Shown here: positions 39,124 to 53,424 of the stretch, piece by piece
Layout of the letters: each line of letters starts with the position of its first letter
How positions within the stretch are numbered: the first letter of the stretch is position 1
Origin: Malurus cyaneus samueli
Taxonomy: Eukaryota; Chordata; Aves; Passeriformes; Maluridae
DNA length: 64,000 nt
Direction of reading: 5' to 3'
Assembly (NCBI GenBank): GCA_009741485.1
Contig: VKON01000103.1
Location: forward strand, 453,039-517,038
Notes under the pieces: model-generated
What the model was told of the DNA's origin: nothing
What the model saw: only the letters and a program-made list of their open reading frames with translations
Database searches by the model: none
Position numbers and translations under genes: made by a program

Positions 39124-39135
39124 GTAACAAGCATG
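39124..39135 (+). CDS. TEAD1: TEAD1 12-nt microexon encoding VTSM
   Basis: The 12 bases gtaacaagcatg lie between a strong acceptor (gtttgttgttgtatccag) and a perfect consensus donor (gtaagt). They encode Val-Thr-Ser-Met in phase 0, so inclusion adds four residues between SKLK and DQTAKDKAL at the C-terminal edge of the TEA domain. TEAD1 transcripts with exactly this VTSM insertion are known in mammals, as I recall, which supports the call strongly. A GCATG (RBFOX-type motif) forms the last five bases of the exon and two more occur downstream at 39329-39333 and 39346-39350, so regulated inclusion is plausible. Confidence 0.88.
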
Positions 39136-40247
39136 GTAAGTATTTTGACTAAACCAAGTATTATGTACCTTAGCTGTGCTTGGCAGTATTTTTTGGCTAG
39201 CCTTTCCTGTACTCTCAGCCTGTGCTGTTTCTAAAGGAGCTATTCAAAGGAAGGAACTGCTCACCTATAGTAGTACATATACGAGCTTTAGAGGAAGCAT
39301 ATGTGCAAAGTCATGTGTGTACATGAGAGCATGCATCTCTTGCCAGCATGCTTGCTACTTGGCTTGTAAAATAAAACTAGGAAAAAAAAAAACCCAACCA
39401 AAATGTCCTTGCCTAATACTGCTTGTGTTCCTTCATTCTAAGTTACATCCCTAAATATTAGTACTTATTAATATAGTTGTTTTGGATGAGTAAACACTCT
39501 TTAGCAGAGTGTAATTGTTTAATCATTTTCCCTGGTTAATGCTGTTGCATTGAGAGCCTTTCCCCTCCTGTCCTGTGCCCATATTTGTGGCCACATTTAC
39601 TCCAAGTGCTGCTCTAATACCAGTAACTGATAACACCCCAGCTTTTCCCAAACTCGTTCCTGTGTGCTTGAAAACAGCAGGAATTCGATGGCTGATGGCT
39701 TTCTTTGGGAGCACTGTAAGCCAGTAAAAATGCCACGACTGAAAGCATTTGTGGCCTAACTTTCTTGCTTTCATAAAGCTGGATCCAGAATGTCTCTTCA
39801 GCCCTTTAGCATGAAGAGAACTGTCCCTGTTTGTGAGCCAGCTGCAGTTCTGTTCTCATTTTATAATGGAACACGAAAGGCAAACTTCTCTTAGATGGAG
39901 ATGCTGGAGCTGCAATCTCAGTGCTCCCTGTCCTGTTTAGTCCAGCCTGGTTTAAAATCAGTGCAGTTTGCCCAGAATCACAAATGGGCAGCAGTTTGCT
40001 CTCCTGTGTGTTGGCAGAGCAGACTGTAAGAATTCAGGTTACCATGCATGTCTGACAGGAGGTTGTGCCTTGAGGTAGTTGGAGTGTTAGCCTCCGTGCT
40101 GTATTTTTTTTTTCCTGCATGGTTTCGCTATGTTTGCATTTTCTGTGTGGCTTTTTAAGTTTTTAGTTCTGTGCTTGTAGCTGCAGTTATTTAACGCCGT
40201 TGGTTGTGCCAAATGTTTTAAGACTCGGTGTAATTGTCCTGTTGAAG
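39136..40247 (+). other. TEAD1: TEAD1 intron, 1.1 kb, after the microexon
   Basis: Short phase-0 intron from the gtaagt donor of the microexon to the acceptor cctgttgaag at 40238-40247. It contains GCATG motifs and a short poly-A run (39380-39393). No repeats or other genes are recognised. The acceptor pyrimidine tract is weak compared with the other exons of the gene. Confidence 0.8.
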
Positions 40248-40382
40248 GATCAGACAGCAAAGGACAAAGCACTCCAGCACATGGCAGCAATGTCATCAGC
40301 TCAGATTGTGTCAGCCACTGCCATCCACAACAAGCTGGGCCTGCCAGGAATCCCCCGTCCCACCTTTCCTGGGGCACCTGGG
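40248..40382 (+). CDS. TEAD1: TEAD1 coding exon: post-TEA linker
   Basis: This 135-bp, phase 0-0 exon encodes 45 residues, DQTAKDKALQHMAAMSSAQI through GLPGIPRPTF to PGAPG (human residues 111-155). It links the TEA domain to the proline-rich region. The AIHNKLGLPGIPRP stretch is diagnostic for TEAD1 over TEAD2, TEAD3 and TEAD4. The donor is gggtaagtc. The region is thought to be flexible and includes the conserved MSSAQIVSA segment shared by the family. Confidence 0.97.
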
Positions 40383-40573
40383 GTAAGTCAGCAGCAGAAA
40401 CCCCAAAAAAATCCCTTTATTCTCTAACAGTGCTCAGTGGAAAACTGAGACAGAATGAATGGATTAACGCTCTGACTTGTGTTTGTGAAAGGAATCATGC
40501 TTGTTCAAAAATACCCAAAGCCTTCCAACAGAGACAACAACTGTGGGCCTGTTTTCTGTTTTTGCTCTTTCAG

Positions 40574-40620
40574 TTTTGGCCGGGCATGATTCAAACGGGG
40601 CAGCCTGGATCATCACAAGA
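40574..40620 (+). CDS. TEAD1: TEAD1 coding exon: proline/glycine-rich linker
   Basis: This 47-bp exon encodes FWPGMIQTGQPGSSQ (human residues 156-170) plus two bases of the next aspartate codon. The acceptor is tttgctctttcag and the donor is gtaagtg. Upstream is a 191-bp intron, the shortest in the gene apart from the one between the duplicated exons. The FWPGMIQTGQ motif is specific to TEAD1. Confidence 0.96.
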
Positions 40621-40979
40621 GTAAGTGTGAAAATTCACTGATCTTTCTATAGGCAGTAGGAGGCTGGTTTGGGCATTCTGTGCTAGCAGGGAAGTAAGAA
40701 ATTGCAAATCTCCCCAAAAAGGAAGCAAAGATAGTTTTAGGGAAAGAAGGAATCTTGGAGGTGATGTGAAGAAGCGCCAGTGAGATCCCGGTTTTGGGAT
40801 GCTGGGTGTGATTCTCATCCCCTCTGTGCTGTCTGTGTGTTAAATACAGATTATCCTCTGCAAGGAGGGGATTTGTTTTGGGTAAAGGTCATTGGTCTCC
40901 TATTTTCCTGTGCTGTGTGAGTGTTGGAATTTCCTGCAGATAGCACGGTGTGTGATTTTTGTGTCCCTCTTTATTCCAG

Positions 40980-41041
40980 CGTAAAGCCATTCATCCAGCA
41001 GGCCTATCCCATACAGCCATCAGTCACAGCTCCCATTTCAG
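40980..41041 (+). CDS. TEAD1: TEAD1 coding exon: proline-rich region
   Basis: This 62-bp exon completes a split aspartate codon, then encodes VKPFIQQAYPIQPSVTAPIS (human residues 172-191) and contributes the first base of the next glycine codon. The acceptor is ctttattccag and the donor is ggtaatg. Relative to the human sequence as I recall it, Val-to-Ile, Ala-to-Ser and Pro-to-Ser changes are visible. This is the least constrained part of the protein, so the changes are expected. Confidence 0.96.
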
Positions 41042-42621
<1,580 letters not shown>

Positions 42622-43681
42622 GTGAGAGCAGGCAGGGTTTGCTCTGGCTCCTGTCTCTGCTGACCTACTTTAGCAGGTGGACCAAACTGCATTGTGTTCT
42701 TGGCAACAGTTCAGTGCTTCAACTCTTGAGTTAAAGCCTAATCTATTTCCTAACTGAAACAAAATCAAGGGCTTGCACAGAAAGTGTGCATACTGCATGT
42801 TGGATTTTTTTTTATGATTATTTTTAATGAAGTTTTTAATTTTCTTTTGGATTTTCAGTCTGCATACTGTACCTGCAAAGGTAGTTTCTAAAGTTGGCTG
42901 TAATGTCTCATTTACTCCAGTAAGCCTTGAACCTTGACATTAATCATCATCTATTTACCACAGTTATGTGTTCATTACACCGCTGGCTTTTCACAGAAAA
43001 TGACATCAAATATTTTCTTGATCAAATGCGCTTCCAGCATTTTATTAAAAACAGGTGACCCTTCCTCCCTCCTTCCCCCTGCCCAAAATCAGGCCAGAAC
43101 TCTATCACCACCCAACAAAAAAAGTCCTTTCTTCTCTTCCTTTTGGAGGGTTCTTGCTCTTGCTGTCACATTAATTTAAATTGTGAACACTTCAGTCAGC
43201 TTCACATTTAAAACATCTATGTAGGGCTATAAAGGACATGGCTGATGGACATTTTCAGTATTAGTCCACCCATCCAAACTGTCAGATTGTGTTAGGTCCA
43301 AATTTCAAAATGCATTTTAAAAAGTGGTGAAGAAATAAAACATTCTTTATGTTTTAATTCAGGTTTTATTGTCGTTGTAAAAGGACTTTGTGAGCCCAGG
43401 GAGAATTGTGCCTGAGAACCAGAAAGGGAAAGCAATTGCTCAAGGGCCATAAAAACAGCCTGCCATCATTAGCCAAATGCAGTAAAATTCACCCAAGTTA
43501 ATCAAACTACCTAAGTGATGAAAAATAAATGAGATCTTTTCAAAAGAAGCCCTCCATCCTTGAACAATATCCATTGTTGCAGGGATTGTTTATCCTTTCT
43601 GCACTCCCTGTAAACAGTATAAAAAGCAGTTCAGCATTTCACTCACAGTCCTTGCTTTGGTGTCTTTGTGATGTGAAAGGG

Positions 43682-43856
43682 GAAAGCAAACTCACATTAG
43701 GATGGAGAAAGCAAACTCACATTAGGATGGAGAAAGCAAACTCACATTAGGATGGAGAAAGCAAACTCACATTAGGATGGAGAAAGCAAACTCACATCAG
43801 GATGAAGAAAGCAAACTCACATTAGGATGGAGAAAGCAAACTCACATTAGGATGAA
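43682..43856 (+). repeat. 25-bp tandem repeat, 7 copies
   Basis: Seven copies of gaaagcaaactcacattagg plus atgga, very uniform; copy 5 has cacatcagg and copies 5 and 7 end atgaa. Confidence 0.95.
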
Positions 43857-44113
43857 TGTCTGGAAGCCACAGCCTCGGGATTTGAGGTCATTTTAATCTG
43901 GAATCAGAAGAAGTTTTGCTAAACACAAGGCTCATTTATTTTCCCTTGCTGGAGAGCTGTGTCAGCCCTGGGATGCAAATGTCAAACTCTGGGAAATGTT
44001 CATTTTCAAGTGTCCATGGTTAGAAATGCCAAGAAAACACTCAAAGGGGATCCTGTATTGACACAGGCTCCAGTCTTGATCTTGTGCTGGGGCAGCAGAG
44101 TGCCCAGGCAGCA

Positions 44114-44580
44114 GGATTCCTGAATTCTGGAGACATTCCTGCATTCCGGGAGAAATTCCTGCATTCCTGGAGACATTCCTGGATTCCTGGAGACGACATT
44201 CCTGGATTCCTGGAGACATGATGGCAATTCCAGCAGCACATGGACCTTCCAGGGAGGATTCCTGGAGAAATGATGGGAATCCCAGGAGGACATGGACCTT
44301 CCAGGGAGGATTCCTGGATTCCTGGAGATGTGATGAGAATTTCAGCACGATATGGACCTTCCAGGGAGGATTCCTGGAGACATGATGGGAATCCAGCAGG
44401 ACATGGACCTTGCAGGGAGGATTCCTGGATTCCTGGAGACATTCCTGGAGACATTCCTGGATTCCTGGAGACATTCCTGGATTCCTGGAGACATTCCTGG
44501 ATTTCTGCATTCCTGGAGACATTCCTGGATTCCTGGAGCCATGATGGCAATCCCTGCAGGACATGGACCTTGCAGGGAGG
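44114..44580 (+). repeat. ATTCCTGGAGAC minisatellite rich in CATTCCT
   Basis: Units of ggattcctggagacattcct and a longer companion block (atgatgggaatcccaggagg, acatggaccttccagggagg). CATTCCT occurs ten times, at 44134, 44162, 44174, 44197, 44440, 44452, 44472, 44492, 44508 and 44520. That heptamer is the MCAT element bound by TEAD proteins. The frames across it on both strands are artefacts. Confidence 0.95.
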
Positions 44581-47500
44581 GTTTTGGGGCAGGCATGGTG
44601 TGAGGTGGGCTGGGAAACCCACCTTAATAAATAAACAGCATTTATTCCCCCAAGTCAGCCCACAGCTGGGAATCCTCCTGGGGCCTGGCTGTGCTCTCCC
44701 TGCTGCCTTCCTGCAGCTCCCTGCTCCTTTTCTCCAACCCCACTGGTGCTGGGGAGCTTTCCCAGCAGAACTGGAATGCAGGGGATGTGTGGGTCGGGCT
44801 GGCACGGGGTGGGGTGGCTGTGCCTGTGCCCCACATGTCCCCAACTCGTCCAACAGCCTCCCCACCCTACAGCCACCCCAAAACTGCCTGACCCTCACAC
44901 GTTGGGAAATCTGCTGTGCCTGCTCTGGCAGGAGCAGATAATGACATGCTCACATGTTTATTTGTTCCTCTGCTGCATTCAGGGGAGATGTAGATGGCCC
45001 TCCTTTGATAAGCAACCATTCAGTAGTTTGTTTTCTTGTGCTGTTGAAATGCATGGCCCCGTGCCCTGCTTGCTGTGCACTGTCTAACCTCGCCTCCAAA
45101 TGGAATTAATAATTCCCTCCATTTGCATTTCACAGATGTACCAGTGCAGTCTTTTGAGATGAAGGAGCATTATTACTCACAATTGACAAACCAAGAAGTT
45201 CAGGTGCACAAGAATGAATGGGCCACTGATTTTGAGGGTCCCCTTTGATTTGTCATGAGCCTGATTTTGCAGAATGCTTAACATTATTGAGAGCTTCCTA
45301 TAGTCAGGCATCATTTTCCCATCTGAGTTCTCAGCACTTCTGGAACTGGGACTGCAGAGTCTTAAATGAGCCAGACCAGAGCTGAAAGATGATCTTCAGT
45401 GCTGCAGAAAAGCTGATGGAAATGTTGTGTAAGCACCTTGCCCAACCTGCAGGTCCTGGTTCCACACCCCCATGGCAGTGGCTGGAAATGCTGTCATAAA
45501 GGGTTCAGGAGCTGACCTCCCTCATCACCTACCTCTCCATTTCTGCAAACATAAAATTGCTAAAAACCTCCTTTTACTTCACATTTCTGATTGAAGCCCT
45601 GTGCAGATCCGGGCAGAATTCACGGAGGTCCATGACAGACCAGCTGCAAGGGAGCACACAGCACAGAAAGTTCAATTAACACTTCACAGGAAAGTGTTAA
45701 AAACCTTACCAACAGGAGTTAGTGCAGGCTCCAGTTACAGCATTAAAGTATCACTTTTATAACTCCCAGTCTGCTTCAGTGGAGGACAACAGCAGCAGGA
45801 ATTAAATATTCAGTGACTGGTGTTTTGGTAGAAATAAAAAAAAAAACTTGTTGGCAGACAGAGCGATTTTCTTACATCAGCAGGAAATTAAAGAGTTTCA
45901 GATTTACGAGATAGAGCGAGGCAGCAGAGCTGAGGCTGGCAGGGTGCAGGTTGGAGCTGCTCACAGATTCTGATCCACCAGGGGCTGGTTCCACCCCATC
46001 CCCATCAGGCTCTTTTTGCCCCCAGAGCACAATCTCTGCTCAGGAGGTGACTCCAGGCATGGCCAGAGGGATTTGGGGGGGTTCAATCACTACAGAACCC
46101 TTGTTCTCAGGGTGTTGTGCCATGAGCAAAGCCATTCCCTCAAAAACAGCAGCTCTTCCTCAGAACAGCTGAGCTGCCCTCACCTTCAGCACCCACATCA
46201 CCTCCATGTGCTCATCTGCATGGTTGTGTTAGAATATTCCTGCAAAACTGCTGGGGAGCTGGTACAAATGCATGTGCTGGCTGATAAAACAAATTAAGGT
46301 GGTTTGTCTTTGTTCTGCACCAGCTTGAATGCTTGCATCTCCTGCCATTGGCAATTTGTCTTGGTTCTTTTAAATTCCTGAGTGGATTATAATTTTTCTT
46401 GTTGTGTTATTTGACAACAGTCATATTTCATGGCTTTACTGCATTCTTTGGATAGTTGGGATTTTTTTAAGGGAAGGAGCTCAGCTTTCAGAGGCGGCCA
46501 TCTCCAGGGCATGTGGTGTAAAGCAGACACAGGAGACCCAGCTGAAAATGTTCTTCCTATTTTTGTGCACTTAGAAAATGCAGGATTTGACTTGTGGTGG
46601 TTTATGGCATCTAAAGCACATTATTGCCCTGATGCCAGATGCAAATCCTTTAAATGCTGCAGTGTAAGTAAATTCCTCAGCAGCTGAAGTACTTCATTGA
46701 CTCTGGAACACTCAGTCTAAACCAAGAGTGAATTCTCACTATAATGAGGATGTTTTTAGGCTGTTCAGACACCAATGGGCTCCAAAACATAGGCAGAAAA
46801 CTTTTCTCCTTTGCCTTCATGCATCAGTTCCTGTTGGGGAGTGTTTGGATAAAAGTGAGGGGATCATTCAGTATCCATTTACCCTGCTCCAATATCACAT
46901 TATCACTGTTGGTTCACAGAAATATGCCATGTCTAATTAGATTAGTAATGATTGCACTTAGCACAGGAATTGCAGCAACATAAGGAGAAAATAATCACAC
47001 ATTGCAATATCAAAATAAACATTTCTGTCCTAAGAATGCTGTCAGGTGATGTCATGCCATCTGTCCTGCTGTACCCGCTCAGAAATTTCTCTGCAGCAGC
47101 ATCTGGTGCTTTGGCCAGCTCTGCAGACAACTGTGGCAGCTCTGCAGCTGCTCCAGCTCTGCTTTTATATTTCAAGAGCATTAAGGCTTCACGCTCCACG
47201 TCCCTATAAATGCGTTTGCTTTTTCTGAAGTTTGGATACCGAGCAGTTTTGTGTATTTGCCTGGTTTGCAGAATAAAGGACAATGTGTGAATTGTCTGAG
47301 GAATTTGCAGTGGCCACACTGTGAAATTCAGCTCCCCCTTCCCTCCACAGACTGCTGGGGAGGAGGACACTTTACAGCAGAATCTGAGCCCTCAAGTCTG
47401 GTTCCATAAAAATGTGGTTATTTGTACAACCTGGAACAACTCCAGCAGAGAAGAGTGAGAGGAAACAATCCCCATTTCTTTTTTTTCTTGTGCCTTCCTT

Positions 47501-48893
47501 AGTAAGATGGTATGCTTTCCTTTTTCCTTCCACAATGTTAAACAAGAAATAAGCTCTGCAAAAAAAACGCAGGCTGTATCTCATTTGTGGCCCCACAGCC
47601 AGCTGAGTGTTCTCTGGTTCTAAATTCAGATTTCACTGTGCTAGATGATTTTTTAATAGATTTCAATTTCATTTCCTAAGTGCACAAATCCAGCCAGTCC
47701 ATTTCCTTTTCCCCAGAGTTTTGGACATCTGCTAGGGAAGACTCTGCTCACACCAGAGGAAGGCTCTGAGTGGTTGCCCAATTCATTTAGATTTGTCACT
47801 TCAATTAGTTCATTCAGCAGGTACATTGTAAACCAAATAGCTTAAATGAGGTTTGCTTTGGGGTTTTAAATATTTTATTTGTGCCTAAGCTTTAGGGAAT
47901 AGCCCCTTCTATAGAGCATCTCTTCATTGTGACAGGATTTTCTGATGTTCATTGACTGCATATCAGCTTTCCCTTAACTGAGATGGCAAAATGGTTTGTG
48001 ATCTGCATGGCTAAAACCCCAAATTTGAATCCTGTCCCTCTGGAGCTCCTCACTCTGCTCTCATGATCCTGGAGGTGCTGCTTGACCCGTGGAGGGTCTT
48101 TGGTGTTCATCCTTCCACTCTCATTTCGGTGCTGAAAGATTCTCCTGGAGGAATGGCAGCCCCTAAAAAATCATTTTGGGCTCCTTAGGAGTGCACTGTG
48201 TGGGCCAAGGGTTTCCCCAGGCAGGAAAGGCATTGCAGAGGTGATGCTGTGATTGTGATGGGGTGTGTGGGATGATGTTCTGCAGGGATGGTGATCACAG
48301 AGGGATCCCAAGGGAAGGAAGGAAGGGGAAAAGGGGGCTCTCAGTACTGCATGGGCCAAAATGCAGGGGGACACACAGTGAGGACACTCAGTGTCTCAGC
48401 ACAGAGTAACTGGCCTTGTCACTGCCATTCTGCAGGCACAAGGAAATCAATCCCTGCTGTCTCTTTTAGCTGAGATGTGCCACAGACAGAGTTTGGGGAT
48501 TTTTAATGGAGGTGTGCATGAGAGGGCTCTGTGGCACGAGCAGAAATTCAGGCTCTGAGCACACAGGACATTAAAAGGCAGTTTACAGGAGCAGAAATAG
48601 GCTTTCCTCCTGAGCACATTCATCTTTTTATGCTCAGGGCTCTTCACCAGCACTGGGCCTTGCAGCATAAGTCACCCCCTTACAGAAACCCATGCTGTGG
48701 GGTTTGCAGCAGGGACACAGGTTTTTGGATTTTATCCCTCTTGCACAGACACAATCAGTGAAGCTGTTCACAGAAACCATTCTGCAGCAAATCCCAGGAG
48801 CAAAGAGGGACTCATTCATTTGTTCCATCCCCTGGGTGGGATCACACGCAGTCCCTGCCATAAGAAGCCCCTGCTCTCCTCCTGCAGCTCTGA

Positions 48894-49115
<222 letters not shown>

Positions 49116-49280
49116 TGATTGGGACAGGGGCTGTGTGGGTGTGCAGCACCTTTAGGGGTGCTGGAAATTCCCTCTGCTGTTCCCTCATCCTTGGGGTGGG
49201 CTCACAGCCCCCAGGAGCAGAGAGATGATGTTCCTCAGCTGATGTGCCTCAGCTCTGCTCAGCTCTGCAGGGCTGGGCAG

Positions 49281-50064
49281 GGGTCAGTGGGACCCAGAGC
49301 CAGATTGGAGATGGGAACTGGAGTCAGTGGGACCCAGAGCCCATTTGGAGATGGGAACTGGAGTCAGTGGTACCCAGGGCCCATTTGGAGATGGGAACTG
49401 GGCAGGAATACCCAGATTCCCGTTTGGAGATGGGAACTGGGCAGGAATACCCAGATTCCCGTTTGGAGATGGGAACTGGAGTCAGTGGTACCCAGGACCC
49501 ATTTGGAGATGGGAACTGGAGTCAGTGGGACCCAGAGCCCATTTGGAGATGGGAACTGGGCAGGAATACCCAGATTCCCGTTTGGAGATGGGAACTGGGC
49601 AGGAATACCCAGATTCCCATTTGGAGATGGGAACTGGGCAGGAATACCCAGATTCCCGTTTGGAGATGGGAACTGGGCAGGAATACCCAGATTCCTGTTT
49701 GGAGATGGGAACTGGGCAGGAATACCCAGATTCCTGTTTGGAGATGGGAACTGGGCAGGAATACCCAGATCCCGTTTGGAGATGGGAACTGGGCAGGAAT
49801 ACCCAGATTCCCGTTTGGAGATGGGAACTGGGCAGGAATACCCAGATTCCTGTTTGGAGATGGGAACTGGGCAGGAATACCCAGATTCCCGTTTGGAGAT
49901 GGGAACTGGGCAGGAATACCCAGATTCCTGTTTGGAGATGGGAACTGGGCAGGAATACCCAGATTCCTGTTTGGAGATGGGAACTGGGCAGGAATACCCA
50001 GATTCCCGTTTGGAGATGGGAACTGGGCAGGAATACCCAGATTCCCATTTGGAGATGGGAACTG
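49281..50064 (+). repeat. 38-bp minisatellite, about 20 copies
   Basis: Units of ggcaggaatacccagattcc plus cgtttggagatgggaact repeat about twenty times after a few variant units with gtcagtgggacccagagccc. Since 38 is not a multiple of three, a stop-free unit gives long frames in all three plus frames and in minus frames (up to 328 codons); none is a gene. It begins about 190 bp after the donor of the 48915-49088 exon. Confidence 0.97.
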
Positions 50065-50411
50065 CCATCTAGTGGTCCCAGGGAAGGCGAGGAAGGCTCG
50101 GGAATGGATCCTGGATCCTGCTGTGAGTGTTCCGAGGTGCAGCTTCTGCCATCATCTTACCCAAAAAGGACCAGGCAGGGCTGTGACTGAGACAGCTGTG
50201 AGCTTTGGGGAGTGCCAGGGGATTTCCTGAAGCACATCTGCTTTCTCCTTGCCTTTTCCTGCTGCTCCAAAACTTATCAGAGCAAGGGTGAAAAAATAAT
50301 CAGAATGGAGGGCTGGGATGCTGCGTGTTGATCTAGCTGTGATAAACTTCATTGAGAGGTTTTTCTGATAGTATTTGCAAAATCTCATGTTGGCAATATA
50401 AACATAAAATA

Positions 50412-50510
50412 ATAAAGTCGTTTTGGTTGTAAAAGGCCTCTGAGATCATTGAGTTCAACCATTGGCCAATCTCTAAACTACCAAAGCTTCACCCAAAAGA
50501 TGAGTTTTTT
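50412..50510 (-). mobile_element. CR1-type LINE fragment, minus orientation
   Basis: The sequence ggttgtaaaaggcctctgag followed by atcattgagttcaaccattg resembles the reverse complement of an avian CR1 3' end (ggttggaaaagacctctaag, atcatcgagtccaaccatt). It is truncated and non-coding. Confidence 0.65.
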
Positions 50511-52331
50511 GTAGATCAGGACACAGGAGCTGGGCCACAGAGAGCAGCAGAGGCACAGAAATGCAGTGCAGCTCTCAGAGAATGAGTGTGCTGCTGTGAC
50601 ATGGCACAGTGCAGCACTCAGGATGTGCAGGCAGCTCCTGAAATCCAACATTTCCCAACCTCGCTGTGCCCTCCACCATTATGGCCTTTTGATACAAATC
50701 CGTGCTGTGTTTACTTAGGGATTAAAAACCATGCAGTGCTAACATCCTTCTGAGTTCTGCATTACAAATGTGGTGAGGACACTTATCTGAGCCATGATCT
50801 TACAACAGGCCCGTGGATTTTCTCTCTCATCAAGGGAGTGAAGGTACCTGGGGTAGTGTTTGAGTGTAGCAAAACACACAATGAATCTTCCAGAAATAAA
50901 CTTCACACCAGTGCCACCCCCAGTCCTATTTATATTTAGGAATATGTAGAGGAAAAACAGAGGATAGCTGTCTAATTAGTCATGAGAATGAAATCCTAAA
51001 CTCTCAGCTCACTGTCCTTTATTTCTTTCATTCCTGTAGGGTATTTCTTCAGAAAAAAAGGCTGCTGTTCCCATTTGTGTGTAAGCACACCTTGCAGGAA
51101 CGTGCTGGGATTTTGTGTCTCTGCACTGCCAAATGCTCTGTGCCAACCTGAACTCTGATTCTGCACCTACTGGGACAGATTTGGGAAGCAAATGTGTCTG
51201 AAAGGAAGAGGGAGGTTTTCTCATTCGTGACATAGGAAAAAACCAACTGATATAAATCAGTGTTGGGCTTTCTACAGATCTGATCCACTGGCTTAATTTT
51301 AAATGTTTGCAGTAGCTTGAACTGTTCTAACTGAAGAAAGCTTAGTCAGAGCTCACTGCAACTCTGAAACAAAGACCAAACTCATCTGAAGATGCGTGGA
51401 TGATATTAATTGATGTTTAAAATGAATGCCTCTATTTGCAGGAATCTGCAATGCAAACTAGGAGTTTTAGAAAGTAATGCATATTATAATTAGGGCAAGC
51501 TTTTAAAGATGCTTTGAAGTCCTAAACATTTTTGAAATTCAAATGTGGGATGGAAATAAAGGAATCTACACAATAAAGGGGCATTAAATTATGTCTCTCA
51601 AAATTTCACTGTTTTATAGATGTAAATATATGCCATAATTAGTGGTAAGTAACATGAGGAGGATAGTTAAGTTTATTCCTATTCTTATTCAAAACAGCTG
51701 TGGCATGAAAAGTAATGCTCCTTCTCTTTGTGATACACTGGAACAAACAATTTCCCCATGTAATCAGTGTTCAGAAATGGCTTGTGCCTGTGGTCTCCTC
51801 CCACCCCCTCCTGAATTTATCCCCATGTGCCTCCAGCCATCTCAAAAGGTGCAGAAATTCTTTGTGCCCTTCATTCACGCACACACAATTGTGGGCTACT
51901 GGTCTGGTTTTTTTTTTTTTTTTTTTTCTATTTTACATGCAATTTATATTGCATAATCCAGAATTTTGGAGTTCCCTGCACACACACAGACTCGCACACA
52001 CTCTCCAGCTTGACTGGCAAATGATCTGCAGCAAATGGGAGCAGCAGTGTGAATGGCTCTGTGGCAGCATGCAAATGTATGCAAAACAAATTAGCCATAG
52101 AAGAAGCACCATGCTGTGCCTTTCCCCAGCAAGGATCTGTGCTCCAGGAGGAGCCCTGCTCAGATTTGGGGATGGAGAATGGGTGGGCAGGCAGAGCAGT
52201 TTGCCTTTCCATCACAAACCCAACCATGTGGCATATTGGACCCCATTCCTGAGCTGCACAGCACGCCAACCGCCCAGATGGAAAAAATTGCTCCATGATT
52301 TGGAATCTCTGCTCTTTGGTGGTGCTTTGGG

Positions 52332-52374
52332 AGGGAGGAGGAGGAGGAGGAGGAGGAGGAGAGGAGGAGGAGGG
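52332..52374. repeat. (GGA)n microsatellite
   Basis: Interrupted GGA/GAG run, giving polyarginine or polyproline in the frames crossing it. Confidence 0.9.
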
Positions 52375-53424
52375 GAGCACAGTGCAGTCATATGAGTAAC
52401 ACACCTCCCTGCAGTCAGCATTGCTCCAACCTATATATTGTTAATAAGTGACCTTATGTGCTTAATTTAACTCCTGAGTGCCAGTGCAAACTGTCCTGGC
52501 CCTCCCAAACCCCACTGGTTCCAGTAGGTGCTGTTTTCCCTCTACTCAGCAGGATGAATTCAGGCTCCTCGCAGCAGTTTTTGCTGGAGTTGTGTTTTTG
52601 TTAGCCAAAGCTGTTATTATTACACAAGAGCTCTACCCTCTGCCCCTGCCTGTAGCACAGAGCCCAGGAGCTCTTGGGAAAGGGATGGAAAGATGGTTTT
52701 TTAATTTATTTTTACTCTTTATTTTGGTTGCAGCCACCTCTGTTTAGGTGCTTGCTCTGGCAGAGGTTTCTCCATGCAGTGTGTTGGACACTTGGTGCTC
52801 TTAAAATGTAATATTTCCAGTGTTACCCATTGACAAACTCTGCTTTATTAATGAATTAATCATGCTCTTACAGTGCAGAGAGGGTGCCAGAAAGCTGAGT
52901 GCCTCTCTTGCCTCCAAGTGCATTCAGCTAATACAAAACTCAGTGCTCAGAAATAAATCAAAATAGTTTTACTCTTGAAAGTTTAAAAAAAAAACCCTAA
53001 AAAAATCCATTTGTGGTTTTGGTTTTTCCAGTTCTGTTGTTGTTATATTTGTGTAGTCTTGGCTGTCACGTAATACAGACAGCAAAGCTCACAATTAATG
53101 TTTGCCTTTGGACAGCACCAAGCTTGAACCAGAGCATCCCTGTCAGGGGTTTATTCATTAGAGACCCCAAATAACGGTGATTTCACCTCATTGGAGAATT
53201 ATTCCAGCATTCATTGCCATCAGAGCTGCCAGCCCCTGCCTTGTTCCACATTTTGGTTTTGCTTAGCTTTAGCTTTCTGCCTTTGAATGTCCTTTTCTGC
53301 AAGATTTAATCTAGAAGAAGACTCTTCCCCAAGCAGCAACATGCAGCCTATGACAAGGTTGTGGAAAAACTTCCCTTGGAAGAAGTAACTGGATGGAGTT
53401 TCATTAGTCATTCACTACAAAGGA

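Noticed and set aside
43962..44941. Frames of 200-285 codons on both strands
   Set aside because: They come from the ATTCCTGG minisatellite plus stop-poor GC-rich flanking intron.
49119..50230. Frames of 188-328 codons on both strands
   Set aside because: Produced by a stop-free 38-bp minisatellite; open simultaneously in several frames, with no protein family features.
52212..52421. Polyproline/polyleucine/polyarginine frames
   Set aside because: Caused by the GGA microsatellite at 52332-52374.
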